Assembly: GCA_942636505.2 (NCBI GenBank)
Contig: CALOGB020000144.1
Span: forward strand, 1 to 64,000
Length of the DNA stretch: 64,000 nucleotides
Source: an uncultured bacterium
GTDB lineage: Bacteria; Pseudomonadota; Alphaproteobacteria; Sphingomonadales; Sphingomonadaceae
Direction of reading: 5' to 3'
Numbering within the stretch: position 1 is the stretch's first letter; every line of letters begins with the position of its first letter. Below, piece after piece: positions 43,999 through 53,852 of this stretch. Made by a program: the position numbers and the translations under genes. Under the pieces are notes generated by a model. The model was not told the origin of the DNA. It saw only the letters and a list, made by a program, of their open reading frames with translations, and did no database searches.

Positions 43999-44607
43999 AT
44001 GCCTGATATGGAGCACTTGCTGGGCGTGGCTTTGACACGGCGCACCGCGCTCGGTGGTACCGCCGCGCTTACAGCGTCTAGCCTTATTGCTGAGAGCGAT
44101 CAGGCGGTCGCGGCACCGCTCGCCATGCCGGTCGGCACCCGGTTGGCGATCCGGACGACGGTCAACGGCAAGGCGGTACCGGTAGAGATCGATGTGCGGA
44201 CATCGCTGCTCGATCTTCTGCGTGAGCATTTGCACCTGACTGGCGCCAAGAAAGGCTGCGACCACGGCCAATGCGGCGCGTGTACCGTCCACGTCGACGG
44301 TCGGCGCGTAGCATCCTGCCTCACGCTAGCAGCCAAGGTCGACGGACGTGCCGTGACAACGATCGAAGGGCTTGCTGATGGCGAGACGCTGCATGCAATG
44401 CAGCAGGCCTTCATCGACCACGACGCACTGCAATGCGGCTATTGTACGCCGGGGCAGATCATGGCGGCAGTCGCGTGCGTGCGCGAAGGCAACGCCACAT
44501 CGAAGGACCGCATTCGCGAATATATGAGCGGCAACATCTGCCGCTGCGGCGCCTATGTCGGCATCGTGGCGGCGATCGAGCAGTTTGCGGGAAGGGAGAA
44601 AGCCTGA
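43999..44607 (+). CDS. paoA: aldehyde oxidoreductase, iron-sulphur subunit
   Basis: The 202-residue subunit has an N-terminal TRRTALGGTAALTASSLI signal, probably Tat. Two [2Fe-2S] domains follow: CDHGQCGACTVHVDGRRVASC (plant-ferredoxin type, about residues 91-113) and CGYCTPGQIMAAVAC with ICRCGAY (about 150-190). This is the small subunit of the periplasmic PaoABC type of molybdenum enzyme. It overlaps the next gene (TGATG). Confidence 0.92.
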   Translation: MPDMEHLLGVALTRRTALGGTAALTASSLIAESDQAVAAPLAMPVGTRLAIRTTVNGKAVPVEIDVRTSLLDLLREHLHLTGAKKGCDHGQCGACTVHVDGRRVASCLTLAAKVDGRAVTTIEGLADGETLHAMQQAFIDHDALQCGYCTPGQIMAAVACVREGNATSKDRIREYMSGNICRCGAYVGIVAAIEQFAGREKA

Positions 44608-45626
44608 TGCGCCCCTTCACCTATGCACGACCCGAAAGCGCCGTAGCGGCAGTCCAGGCCTTCACAGCAGCGGGCGCCGGTGCGCGTTACATCGCTGGCG
44701 GCACCTCACTCTATGACCTGATGAAGCTCGACATCGAGAAGCCTCAGCATCTGATTGACGTCACCGCGATCCGAGGGCTGGACGCAATCGAAACAGGAGC
44801 CGAGCGGCTCCGCTTTGAGGCGCTAGCACCGATGAGCGCGGTCGCGACCGACAAGGTCGTTCTACGCGATTATCCCGTCCTTGCCGAGGCGTTGTGGAAG
44901 GCTGCCTCGCAGCAACTGCGCAACATGGCGACGGTCGGCGGTAACCTGCTCCAGCGGACCCGCTGTCTCTATTTCCGCAACGGTGCGGGCGGAACGTCGG
45001 TTGGCAACACCTACCCTTGCAACAAGCGAGAGCCGGGCTCGGGTTGTGCGGCGATCGGCGGGCTCGACCGCGGTCAGGCCGTACTGGGCCAGAGTCCGTC
45101 GTGCACCGCCGTCTCGCCTGGCGACTGGCCCGTCGCGCTCGTCGCGCTCGACGCCTATGTCGAAGTACTAGGCGCCAGCGGTAGCCGCTCCATCCCCATT
45201 GCCGAACTCTATCGCCTGCCGGGCAGCACGCCGAACCTAGAGTTCACCTTGCAGCCGGGTGAGATGATCATGGCGATCGTCGTACCAAAGACGAAGGCAG
45301 GCCGGCATTCGACGTATCACAAGATCCGTGACCGGGAGAGCTACGCCTTCGCGCTCGCCTCGGCAGCGGTCGCGTTTGAGATGGATGGTGACACAGTGAC
45401 GCGTGCTCGGATCGCACTTGGCGGGGTGGCGACCAAGCCATGGCGGGCGACCGCGGCAGAAGCGCTGCTGGCTGGCAAGCCCCTGACCCCGGCGACTGCA
45501 CTGGCTGCAGGCCACGCCGCGTTTGCCGATGCCAAAGCTGGTAAGCAGAACGGCTTTAAGATCGAACTCGGCGCGCGGACCGTTGCCGATGCCCTGACTA
45601 TAGCCGCAGCGAGGAACCGGTCATGA
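44607..45626 (+). CDS. paoB: aldehyde oxidoreductase, FAD subunit
   Basis: The 339-residue subunit starts at the ATG overlapping the paoA stop (MRPFTYARPESAVAAV). It has the FAD site YIAGGTSLYDLMKLDIEKP and MATVGGNLLQRTRC, and, as in PaoB, a Cys-containing insertion (RCLYFRN, YPCNKREPGSGCAA) that holds a [4Fe-4S] cluster in E. coli PaoB. It transfers electrons from the cluster chain to the acceptor. ATGA overlap with paoC. Confidence 0.92.
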   Translation: MRPFTYARPESAVAAVQAFTAAGAGARYIAGGTSLYDLMKLDIEKPQHLIDVTAIRGLDAIETGAERLRFEALAPMSAVATDKVVLRDYPVLAEALWKAASQQLRNMATVGGNLLQRTRCLYFRNGAGGTSVGNTYPCNKREPGSGCAAIGGLDRGQAVLGQSPSCTAVSPGDWPVALVALDAYVEVLGASGSRSIPIAELYRLPGSTPNLEFTLQPGEMIMAIVVPKTKAGRHSTYHKIRDRESYAFALASAAVAFEMDGDTVTRARIALGGVATKPWRATAAEALLAGKPLTPATALAAGHAAFADAKAGKQNGFKIELGARTVADALTIAAARNRS

Positions 45627-47776
45627 CCGCCCCCTTCCCCAACCGTCCCCGTGCCGATGCCCGTGAGAAGGTGATGGGCGCTGCGCGCTACGGCGCCGAC
45701 CATCAGGTCGCTGGACTGCTGTACGCCATGCAGGTCCCGGCAACCGTTGCGAAGGGGCGGATTGCCGCGCTGTCGGTCGATGCAGCGATGCAGGTGCCGG
45801 GCGTTGTTCGCGTGCTGACCGCGACCGATTTTCTGCCGCCCCCTCCTGCGACCACTGGTGCACCGCCCCCGCCTGCGACGCTCACGGCCGACATTGCCTA
45901 TCGCGGCCAGCCGGTCGCACTTGTCGTTGCCGAGACGCTCGAGGCCGCGATCGAAGGCGCCGAGGCCATTCGTCCGACCTACACGACAGCGCCCGCGTTC
46001 ACCTCGCTCATCGAGCAGCCGGGGATGGTGCGCGAAGCCGTCAAACCGGTGACAGCGGGCGATGCGACGCAGGCGATGGCGCGCGCGGTAACCCGGCACA
46101 AGGCGGACTATGTCTCACCGCCACAGCACCATAACCCGATCGAGATGCTGTCGACGACGGCTGTATGGGAAAACGGGCAACTCACTATCTACGAAAGTAC
46201 GCAGAGCAGCAGCAACACTAAGGGTGCCGTAATGCGCAACATGCGCCTTACGCCCGAGCAGGTGACGGTAAAGAGCCCACAGATTGGCGGGGGCTTCGGC
46301 CAGCGTGGCGGGGCTCAACGACAGACTGCCCTGGTTGCCCGTGCCGCGATGCTGCTCGGCCGACCAGTTAAACTCGTCCTGCCGCGCGGGCAGATCTTTC
46401 ATAACGCGACCTTCCGGCCAAAGAACCGTCACCGGATCGAGATCGGTGCGGATGCCAGCGGCAAGATGATCGCGGTGCGCTACGACGCCGACCAACAGCA
46501 ATCGCGCGAAGGCCAGTTTCCGCCCGATTACCACGAGTCCGTCCCCATGCTGTACGGCATCGAGAATTACCACGGGACCGCCGCCAATCTGCGGATCGAT
46601 ACGCAGGCGCCAGGCTACATGCGGTCGCCGACGCCGCATCCATCGTGCTTTGCCTTCGAAAGCGCGGTGGACGAACTTGCCCTCAAGCTCGGCGTCGATC
46701 CGGTCGCCTTCCGACTGCGCCACCGGGCCACGACCGATCCGATCCACGGCCAGAAACTCTCGTCCTGCTATCTATCGGAATGCCTGACGGAGGGCGCCCG
46801 TCGTTTTGGGTGGGAACGGCGTAGTCTCCAGCCGGGATCGATGACGCTGCCCGACGGCACGCAGGTCGGCTGGGGCGTGGCATCGGGCGCCTATCCGGGC
46901 TCCGCCCATCCTAACATCGTTACTCTGCGCGTGAACGCAGACGGCACGACGCGGTTTGCGGCTGCAGGGCATGAGATGGGCCAGGGCATCCGCTCGACCA
47001 TCGAACAGGTTCTCGTACGCGAACTGGCGATCGATCCTTTGAAACTGGAGATCGCGATCGGCGACACCAGCGTAGCGCCACAGCATACGACAGCAGGATC
47101 CTGGGGTACCGCGAGTGTCGTGCCGGCAGCGGCAGAGGCGGCTGCCAAGTTGAACGCTGCCATGGCTGAGCTGTTAGCCGGGCGTCAGGTGGCGGGCAAT
47201 CTTCACCGACAGCTTGCGACCGTGCGGCGTCCCTCGCTTCAGGTTGAGGTCGAGCATGTTGCTGTCGACCAGGGTCCGAAGGATCTGGCGACACTGCGCA
47301 AGGGCGGCATGGCGCTGGTCGGGCCGGATTACTCGACCTTCACGACCTACAGCTACATCGCCCACTTCGTCGAAGTTCATGTCGAACCGGGCACGCGCCG
47401 CGTCCGCGTGCCACGCGTTGTCAGCATCGCCGATTGCGGGCGGGTGATCTCGCCGCGCACGGCCGAGAGTCAGGTTCGGGGCGGCGTGATCTGGGGCATT
47501 GGTGCGGCGCTCCGCGAAGCGACCGAAGTCGATCCGCGCTATGGCGGCTGGCTGAACAACGATCTTGCCGACTATGTCGTGCCTGTGAATGCCGACATTG
47601 GGTCGATAGACGTCGGCTTTATCGATCGACCGGATCCTCTCATAAATGCCCTTGGCGCAAAGGGGCTTGGCGAAGTTGCCATGACGGGCTGTGCAGGCGC
47701 CATTGCCAATGCCATTCATCATGCGACGGGCAAGCGGCTGCGCGAGATGCCGTTCAGGATCGAAGATCTTCTGTAA
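45623..47776 (+). CDS. paoC: aldehyde oxidoreductase, molybdopterin-binding subunit
   Basis: The 717-residue catalytic subunit of a xanthine-oxidase-family enzyme begins PRADAREKVMGAARYGADHQ and has IGGGFGQRGG, HPNIVTLRVNADGTTRFAAA with GHEMGQGI, the QHTTAGSWGTAS segment and GAKGLGEVAMTGCAGAIANA, where Glu684 is the conserved catalytic Glu. Length is close to E. coli PaoC (732). It binds molybdopterin cytosine dinucleotide, and oxidises aldehydes to acids. The three overlapping genes form one operon. Confidence 0.92.
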   Translation: MTAPFPNRPRADAREKVMGAARYGADHQVAGLLYAMQVPATVAKGRIAALSVDAAMQVPGVVRVLTATDFLPPPPATTGAPPPPATLTADIAYRGQPVALVVAETLEAAIEGAEAIRPTYTTAPAFTSLIEQPGMVREAVKPVTAGDATQAMARAVTRHKADYVSPPQHHNPIEMLSTTAVWENGQLTIYESTQSSSNTKGAVMRNMRLTPEQVTVKSPQIGGGFGQRGGAQRQTALVARAAMLLGRPVKLVLPRGQIFHNATFRPKNRHRIEIGADASGKMIAVRYDADQQQSREGQFPPDYHESVPMLYGIENYHGTAANLRIDTQAPGYMRSPTPHPSCFAFESAVDELALKLGVDPVAFRLRHRATTDPIHGQKLSSCYLSECLTEGARRFGWERRSLQPGSMTLPDGTQVGWGVASGAYPGSAHPNIVTLRVNADGTTRFAAAGHEMGQGIRSTIEQVLVRELAIDPLKLEIAIGDTSVAPQHTTAGSWGTASVVPAAAEAAAKLNAAMAELLAGRQVAGNLHRQLATVRRPSLQVEVEHVAVDQGPKDLATLRKGGMALVGPDYSTFTTYSYIAHFVEVHVEPGTRRVRVPRVVSIADCGRVISPRTAESQVRGGVIWGIGAALREATEVDPRYGGWLNNDLADYVVPVNADIGSIDVGFIDRPDPLINALGAKGLGEVAMTGCAGAIANAIHHATGKRLREMPFRIEDLL

Positions 47777-47875
47777 CTGAACCCATGCGAAATCCCGGAG
47801 CCAAGACGGGAAATCGGGTACCTCTGACGTGCCGAGCTATATCAAAAGGCCTCTTAAAGCATCGGACCTCGTTGG

Positions 47876-48412
47876 ATGTACGTACTTCCTCTCGCTGCGG
47901 CAGCAGCCCTGATGCAATCGCCGGTCGCCACCGCCGCGGTCAGGCCCGGCACAATAGCGATCGTGGCTGCTGATAGTTCGACTACGTCTCCCGCTATCAC
48001 GAGAACGTTCACGGACGCCGTTCAGCGAACCCTCCTTCGAACACCTTTCTTGCCCCTGCCCGACCCGAACCACAGTCTTTACGTCGCCAAGGTTGAGGTA
48101 TCGCAGGCCCAGCGTGGCGTTGTCCGGTCTGGGAACAACCGATCGGGTCGGCCGGGCATCGCGGCCGGGCTTGGAGGCCTGTCGCTGACTTTGCCCTCGG
48201 GGAAGGACCAGTTGCACGGTCTGATCGTGACCCGTCTCCAGGTGACCGTATCGCTGCGCCGCGACAATCACGTCGTGTGGACGGGGCAGGCGACCACGGT
48301 GCGCGCTAGTGGCACCCGAACGGGCGATCCCTCCGTTGTCGCTACGGCGCTGTCGGACGCCCTCCTGACGTGGTTCCCTCGGCAGTTACCGGGACCGCTG
48401 TCTGTTCCGTAA
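47876..48412 (+). CDS. exported protein, unknown
   Basis: The 178-residue product has a signal peptide (MYVLPLAAAAALMQSPVATA). The mature part, with PLPDPNHSLYVAKVEVSQAQ, LIVTRLQVTVSLRRDNHVVW and a final helix, reads like a small lipoprotein or outer-membrane-associated domain. It lies 99 bases after the pao operon but has its own leader. No family recognised. Confidence 0.6.
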   Translation: MYVLPLAAAAALMQSPVATAAVRPGTIAIVAADSSTTSPAITRTFTDAVQRTLLRTPFLPLPDPNHSLYVAKVEVSQAQRGVVRSGNNRSGRPGIAAGLGGLSLTLPSGKDQLHGLIVTRLQVTVSLRRDNHVVWTGQATTVRASGTRTGDPSVVATALSDALLTWFPRQLPGPLSVP

Positions 48413-48428
48413 GGCTCCCTGAGCTGAT

Positions 48429-48701
48429 TTACGTATTCTCGGTTGAAGGTCGTCGCTGGTACGGTTGTTTTATGCGGTTCTCCGCGTTCGCCTGCGCCAG
48501 TCGCTCAGTCAGCTCACCCTGACTGGCCATTGCATGCCATGCTTCGGCCGATCGTAGATTACGCTCTCGGACACGAGGTAGCGGAGACTGCTCCGCTGCT
48601 GATCGTTCATGGGTGACCGCGTTACGGTATGACTCGGTTTGAGAAAGGTCCATAGGCAAACCTATAACCGACACGCCAGGTTTTCGTTTGTGCGGATTCA
48701 A
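48429..48701 (-). CDS. small polar hypothetical protein
   Basis: The 90-residue frame ends in a helical region (RVRERNLRSAEAWHAMASQ, then TERLAQANAENR) resembling short proteins found singly in many sphingomonads. The start is uncertain: an in-frame ATG at 48653 is equally good. It is divergent from the next small gene. Confidence 0.5.
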   Translation of the reverse strand: MNPHKRKPGVSVIGLPMDLSQTESYRNAVTHERSAAEQSPLPRVRERNLRSAEAWHAMASQGELTERLAQANAENRIKQPYQRRPSTENT

Positions 48702-48729
48702 GTTTCTAACGGTTAAAAGGACATGTGAT

Positions 48730-48912
48730 ATGGACGTGAATGCTCAGGGCGAAGATACTCCTTCTGAACGCGCCGAGATCCATTTTCTTGCTGCGCTCGT
48801 CGACGAACTCATGCGTAAGATGCTGACGGCGGGCGTGGTTTCGCAAGCTGACCTGAATGAGATAGAAGCAGCGGTAGCAGCACGGACCGGAGCTGAACCT
48901 AGAGCTTGGTAG
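48730..48912 (+). CDS. small hypothetical protein
   Basis: The 60-residue protein starts at the ATG at 48730 behind AAAGGA. It is acidic and helical (AEIHFLAALVDELMRKMLTA, then SQADLNEIEAAVAARTGAEP). Similar one-domain proteins occur in alphaproteobacteria without known function. Confidence 0.55.
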   Translation: MDVNAQGEDTPSERAEIHFLAALVDELMRKMLTAGVVSQADLNEIEAAVAARTGAEPRAW

Positions 48913-49111
48913 AACATCGACCCATGTGGATTGACGCCGAAAGCGGACCACCGGGAGGGTTTAACCACGCTGTTGTATCTCGGTCGAAGCTTACCGTGCA
49001 TGAGTCCCGATCAGCGCCGATCGGGACCCCTTCTTCATTAATACGTTCGAGGAGATTATAGGTAGTTGGCTCGCGTAATGCTGGAGTCCCTTTTCCGGCG
49101 TCGATCCAAAA

Positions 49112-50992
49112 TCAGCCCACGCCTGATCGCGTCGCTATCGGCGCTCGCGCAATGCCCTGCGCATGCCCGAGGAGAAGGGCGGTTGTCGTCTCGCGATTGA
49201 CTGCAGGCGAGAAGATGTACCCCTGCCCCAAGGCGCAGCCGATCGCGCGAAGCTGTTCGACTTGCTCTTCGTTCTCGATCCCCTCGGCGACGATCCTGAT
49301 GCCCATCTTTTTTGCGGTACGGATAAGGCCTTCGACGATGGTCACGCTGACGCCGTCGGGTTCCAGGTGGTCAACGAACAGTTTGTCGATCTTGATGACA
49401 TCGACGGGAACGGTGAGCAGGTGCGTCAGCGATGCGAAACCCGTTCCGAAGTCGTCCAGCGCGACCCGTATGCCGTCAGCGCGTAATGCCCTGATCGCGC
49501 GCTGGATCGCTTGGTCGCCACGTCCCATGTACACCGTCTCGGTTACCTCGAGGATGACGTGATCGAGAGGGACCCGCTCGCGTTCGAGCGCCGCAGCAAG
49601 GACCTGCCCGACGGCACCGCCACTCAAATCCGCAGACGAGACGTTTATACCGACGTGTTGAAACGGAATGCCCAAATCCAGCCATCGGCGCAGGTCAGCC
49701 GCGACAAGGGTCATCATCCTGGCAGTGAGCGAGGTCGCCACCTGAGCATCGGCAGTCGCCTCATGAAAGGAGGCAGCCGAGACCAGATTGTCGCCGATGC
49801 GCATGCGGCAAAGCGCTTCCAGGCCTACGATCTCGCGCGTGTCGAGTCGGAAGATCGGTTGGTAATGCGCCTCGATCCGGTCCTCTCGCAAAGCCGCGCT
49901 GAGGTCCCTGATCGCACCCATACGCCGCGTCATGTTCGAGCGCAGCCCTGCCCAGTATCGTACGAAGCCGCCACGACCGGTTTCCTTGGCGTGGTAGAGG
50001 GCAAAGTCGGCATTCTGCCGCACACTCCCCACCCCGGCGTCATCCGATGAGACCGTAGCGCCTCCGATAGTAGCGCGGGGGACGATGCTATGCCCGCCGC
50101 AGTCAGCAGCAACCGAAAGCGCGCCTAGAACCTCATCAGCGATTCTCTCCAGGTTACAAAGCGCTTCAGGAGCCTGGAGAATAACTGCAAACTCGTCGCC
50201 CCCGACGCGAAACGTTCGCCCGGGACTGACCGCTGCCGAGATCCTGTCACTGGCAACCTGAAGAAGCTCGTCACCCGCATGATGCCCGAACGTGTCATTC
50301 ACGACCTTGAGATTATCGAGATCCAGCACGAACAGCGCCCAACTGCCCACCGCAGCGCCTTCGAGTTTGGAAAGTGCGGCATGATAGGCGGCCCGATTGG
50401 GGCAACCGGTCAGGGCGTCGGTAAAAGCCCGTCGTTGGTGCTCGAGGACACGCTCATGTCGCTCTATAGCGATTTGCGTGAGGTTAACGCAGTTAGCCAC
50501 CACCTCGCGCTCGAAGGCCGTCGGTCCGCGAGCGCTGCGATAGTAGAAAGCAAATGTCGCGATCGCGCGACCGTCTGCATCACATATCGGACTGGACCAG
50601 CATGCGCGGAGCCCGTGGGGAAGTGCGAGGTGTTTGAACCGCGCCCAGCGGACGTCGGTCTCGATATCAACGACGGTAATTTCTGTTTTCAGATAGGCCG
50701 CAGTTCCGCAGGAGCCGGCTAACGGGCCGACAGACAAGCCATCCAACGCTTGGGAATATACTTCCGGTAGGCTCGGGCCAGCTAGCGGATGAAGCAGGCC
50801 TGCCACATCGACCGTTAATACCGAACAGATTACCTCCGGGAGGATCCGCTCTACCTCCGCGCACAGCATGGTACACGTTGGCGCCAGCCCGGCACCCTTG
50901 GCAATCATCTTCAGAATAGCATTCTGAAGACGAAGCAGGACACTTACTGTATCGTTGCCTCCTTGATACTGAGATTCTCCAGAAAGGCTCAT
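49112..50992 (-). CDS. GAF-GGDEF-EAL cyclic-di-GMP enzyme
   Basis: From the ATG at 50992 the 626-residue cytoplasmic protein has a GAF-like sensor (about residues 15-185, with GPLAGSCGTAAYLKTEITVV). A diguanylate cyclase domain follows with intact GGDEF at 264-268 (RVGGDEFAVIL) and an EAL phosphodiesterase domain with GLEALCRM at 391-398, GINVSS, DDFGTGFASL, KIDKLFV and AEGIENEEQ. No RxxD inhibitory site was seen just before GGDEF. Both active sites appear complete, so it may be bifunctional. No membrane segment, so it senses a cytosolic signal. Confidence 0.92.
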   Translation of the reverse strand: MSLSGESQYQGGNDTVSVLLRLQNAILKMIAKGAGLAPTCTMLCAEVERILPEVICSVLTVDVAGLLHPLAGPSLPEVYSQALDGLSVGPLAGSCGTAAYLKTEITVVDIETDVRWARFKHLALPHGLRACWSSPICDADGRAIATFAFYYRSARGPTAFEREVVANCVNLTQIAIERHERVLEHQRRAFTDALTGCPNRAAYHAALSKLEGAAVGSWALFVLDLDNLKVVNDTFGHHAGDELLQVASDRISAAVSPGRTFRVGGDEFAVILQAPEALCNLERIADEVLGALSVAADCGGHSIVPRATIGGATVSSDDAGVGSVRQNADFALYHAKETGRGGFVRYWAGLRSNMTRRMGAIRDLSAALREDRIEAHYQPIFRLDTREIVGLEALCRMRIGDNLVSAASFHEATADAQVATSLTARMMTLVAADLRRWLDLGIPFQHVGINVSSADLSGGAVGQVLAAALERERVPLDHVILEVTETVYMGRGDQAIQRAIRALRADGIRVALDDFGTGFASLTHLLTVPVDVIKIDKLFVDHLEPDGVSVTIVEGLIRTAKKMGIRIVAEGIENEEQVEQLRAIGCALGQGYIFSPAVNRETTTALLLGHAQGIARAPIATRSGVG

Positions 50993-51249
50993 GGAGCGGG
51001 AACCTATCAAATCGCTGGTTTAGATATCTTTAAGACAAAGGTCGACGCAGAATATAATACTGGCCATGGCGGTTTTATCTCAGCCCAATTTAAATATATT
51101 CAGATAACTGGCCAGCATCCGATCAGCGCTCAAAGATTTTTTGGATCAACTTTTAGCGGATCGGTCGCGAGACTCGACGACGAATACAGTGTGCCCATAC
51201 ATCACGAGCCCAATCCGACACCCAAATAGGCTGCATCGGTTTTGCAAGT

Positions 51250-52485
51250 TCAAGCTCTGATGCGAGACAATACGCGCGCTGCGACATTGCTCCTCGCGGC
51301 AAGCTTCCGCGCATAGCGTAGCGCTGTCGACGGTGAAGACCATCGCAGCGCCTGGGCAATGCCAACGCCGTCCTCCCCGGCCGCAAACAGATCCTGCGTC
51401 AGCCCTACCCGCAGCGAGTGGCTCGACAGGGCACGCGCCGCCTCCTCAACCTTCGCGATCGGCATCTCGACCAGCCCCTGATCGAACGCGCTCAGCGCAA
51501 CACGCCGATAGATCCCGTTGACGCCTTGCCGGCTAAGCGAAGCCGTCCCAACGGTATAGACCGTCCGCGCCGGTTCGGCCTTCTTGCCCTTGAGCTTCTC
51601 CTGCCAGTGCCGCGTGTGCCCCGGGATTGCCTCGTACGCCATCGGCGGAACTGCGGCGCGCAGACGGCGCCGATCGACCCCGACGCGGCGAAAGACGGGC
51701 CCCTCGGTGATGGCGCTCGCTACTAACCAGGCGCCAACGCGGCGCATCGTGTCCGCGGACAGCCAGCCCCACGCCCCCTGCCCTTCCTGATCGGTCTTGG
51801 ACGACGGAATGAACAGGAGTGCCGAACCGTCGCTGTGCGGATCGATATGCGCGACGGTGACGGCGACGAGCTCGCTGACGCGCAGTCCAGCGTCATAGCC
51901 CAGTGATAGCAGCGCGGCATCACGCAGCCCCTGCAGATCGCCGCCACAGGCGCCGAGCAGCGCGGTCAGCGTGAACCCCTTGGTATGGGGATCTAGCGAG
52001 GCCCCGAAGCGCAACGGGGCCGCCTGGCGCTGCGCAGCTCCACGACGCCGGCGCAGTCCCTTGAGCGCGGCGCGGACCATAACGTGGCTTGTTGGGGCAT
52101 GCCCCCTCTCCTGCATGCCTGACAGGCCGTGTGCGGTAGCGAGACTGGCAACCCGCCGGGCGACCGTGGCGGGCTTGGCGCCCCGCGCCTCGAGCATGGC
52201 GATGTAGCGGATCAGGTCTTCGGGCTCGGCGGGCAGCGGGGCGACACGGATGTCCTCACACCAACGCAGATAGCAGGCCAGGTCCGACGCCAGCGCCGCC
52301 TTGCTCGCCGCTGCCATCGCGCCAAGCTGCGCGGCGAAGCCGATCTCGCTGACGGGGACACCTTCAGCCGGCAAGGCAAGACCCAGCAACCGGGTGACGC
52401 GGGCACCGATCGGCTCGACGAGGCCACGCCGCGATCGGACCGGAAGCTCCTCCCCGTCGGTACGATGGACGATGATTTCGCTCAT
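51250..52485 (-). CDS. tyrosine recombinase/integrase, intact
   Basis: The 411-residue recombinase starts at the ATG at 52485 (a longer frame adds 31 atypical residues). Residues about 50-150 form the core-binding domain and the rest the catalytic domain. Active-site residues are all visible: Arg202 in GLRVSELVAV, Lys230 in PSSKTD, His356 and Arg359 in SSHSLRVG, Trp382 in ALRWSS and Tyr391 in ALRYARKL. It resembles phage-like or standalone integrases. A 9-7-9 inverted repeat 62 bases upstream is a good candidate for its core site. Distantly similar to the broken recombinase at 17384. Confidence 0.9.
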   Translation of the reverse strand: MSEIIVHRTDGEELPVRSRRGLVEPIGARVTRLLGLALPAEGVPVSEIGFAAQLGAMAAASKAALASDLACYLRWCEDIRVAPLPAEPEDLIRYIAMLEARGAKPATVARRVASLATAHGLSGMQERGHAPTSHVMVRAALKGLRRRRGAAQRQAAPLRFGASLDPHTKGFTLTALLGACGGDLQGLRDAALLSLGYDAGLRVSELVAVTVAHIDPHSDGSALLFIPSSKTDQEGQGAWGWLSADTMRRVGAWLVASAITEGPVFRRVGVDRRRLRAAVPPMAYEAIPGHTRHWQEKLKGKKAEPARTVYTVGTASLSRQGVNGIYRRVALSAFDQGLVEMPIAKVEEAARALSSHSLRVGLTQDLFAAGEDGVGIAQALRWSSPSTALRYARKLAARSNVAARVLSRIRA

Positions 52486-52546
52486 GCCGGCCCTGCCCGG
52501 TGGTCCGATGTACCCTGCATTCCGGCCTCGTAGCATATCACAGTAG

Positions 52547-52571
52547 TTACCATAATGTCCGATTATGGTAA
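52547..52571. other. candidate recombinase core site, perfect 9-7-9 inverted repeat
   Basis: TTACCATAA (52547-52555), spacer TGTCCGA (52556-52562) and TTATGGTAA (52563-52571) form a perfect 25-base site of the size and symmetry bound by tyrosine recombinases. It lies directly upstream of an intact recombinase. Thirteen of 16 bases recur at 18465-18480, upstream of the broken recombinase. Confidence 0.65.
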
Positions 52572-52783
52572 GTGGCACAGATCAGTATATGTGGTCCTTT
52601 GATCTCACTTCGCTTGCTAGCTAAGGCGTCGAAGGCCGCCAACGAATGGCCGTTTATCTAACCACTTGCTTTACCGCGCTTCGGCCTCGATGAGCTTTCA
52701 ACGCTGCCCCGCCCCCATGCACGAGGCGCCGTCTACGGCGAATGCCGCCATAAGATCGGCCACGCCGCTTTCCACCAGTTTTG

Positions 52784-53143
52784 CTAAAATGCAAATGATT
52801 GCGCATTGAGCACGAGGCCCGACTGGCTGGCGGGATCAAAGATGCTCGCGCCGTTCGTCCCCGCGATCGCACAGCCCAGCAAAGCGACATTGCCGAACGC
52901 CGCCTGCGCCGTCGCGCGGTAGCCATTGGCAAAGGTCGTCGCATCCTGTGGGTTGGACGTCGTGTAGAGCGCATTGAGGCGGGACCTCCCCTCGGGATAT
53001 CCTGCCTTGGCCGAAACGTGCCACGGACCGTAATCGCCCTCGTAATCGAGCTGTGCGTTGCCGAGACTCGTGTGGCGCCCGTCGGCGAGGTCGCTGGTCC
53101 GGTTCTGCACGGCGCTGACGCCGGTGCGGTAGGCGATATTCAC
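52784..53143 (-). pseudogene. fragment of a TonB-dependent receptor
   Basis: A 119-codon frame without a proper start reads like the inner third of a TonB-dependent receptor barrel: GNAQLDYEGDYGPWHVSAKA, RLNALYTTSNPQDATTFANG, and LVLNAQSFAF. The N-terminal plug and the barrel end are absent. Confidence 0.6.
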
Positions 53144-53150
53144 CCATCGC

Positions 53151-53852
53151 GCGACCGGGATCGGACTGGTCGGGCTAGCCTCTTCCTACGTGCTGGCGGT
53201 GCCACTCGCAGACCGCCACGCCGCGTTCGCGCTGTGCGCCTTTGGCGGCGGCGTTATCTACCTCGGCACGCTGACGCTTGCCCGGCAGGTGACCGGCACG
53301 CTTCCCGCGGCGGCAATCCCTGTCGCCCGCGCCACCTCCAGCGCGCTCCTCACTCGGCTGTGGCACAACCGAACCTATCGGCGCGTGCTAGCATTGATCG
53401 CGGTCCAGTCGAGCCTCATCCCGATCTTCGGTCGCGCGCTGCCGTTCTTTGGCACCGTGCTGCATGGCGATCCGGCATGGGCAGGCCCCGCGCTGGCAAC
53501 AATGACGCTGGCGCAGGCGCTGTCGTTGCCGGGCTGGATCCTGCTTTCGCACCGCTGTTCGTGCCACTGCGTTCTGCGCCTCGCTTACGGCGTCATGATC
53601 GTGGGAATCATGCTACTGGGCTGGCATACTGACAGCGACGCGAGATTGGCGCCGTTCGTCATCATCGGCATCGCCAATGCGGGAAGCAATATGGCGATCC
53701 GGGCGCTGCTCGCGCGCAGCGTCCGCACCGGCACGACCGATGGTAGCGGATCGGGGGCACTGCCGATCGGCCTTTTCCTCGCGACGCTGAAAGGCGCGGC
53801 TGGTGTCGGCGGGGCGATCCTATCGGTTGCGGTCGCGGTGCAGGATGGCTAG
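53151..53852 (+). pseudogene. fragment of an MFS/GPH-type sugar transporter
   Basis: The frame joins the receptor fragment at its far end and reads membrane helices typical of a GPH or MFS transporter (TGIGLVGLASSYVLAVPLA, VLALIAVQSSLIPIFGRALP, ALATMTLAQALSLPGWILLS, LATLKGAAGVGGAILSVAVA). There is no start or N-terminal half and it ends early. About six helices remain. Confidence 0.6.
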
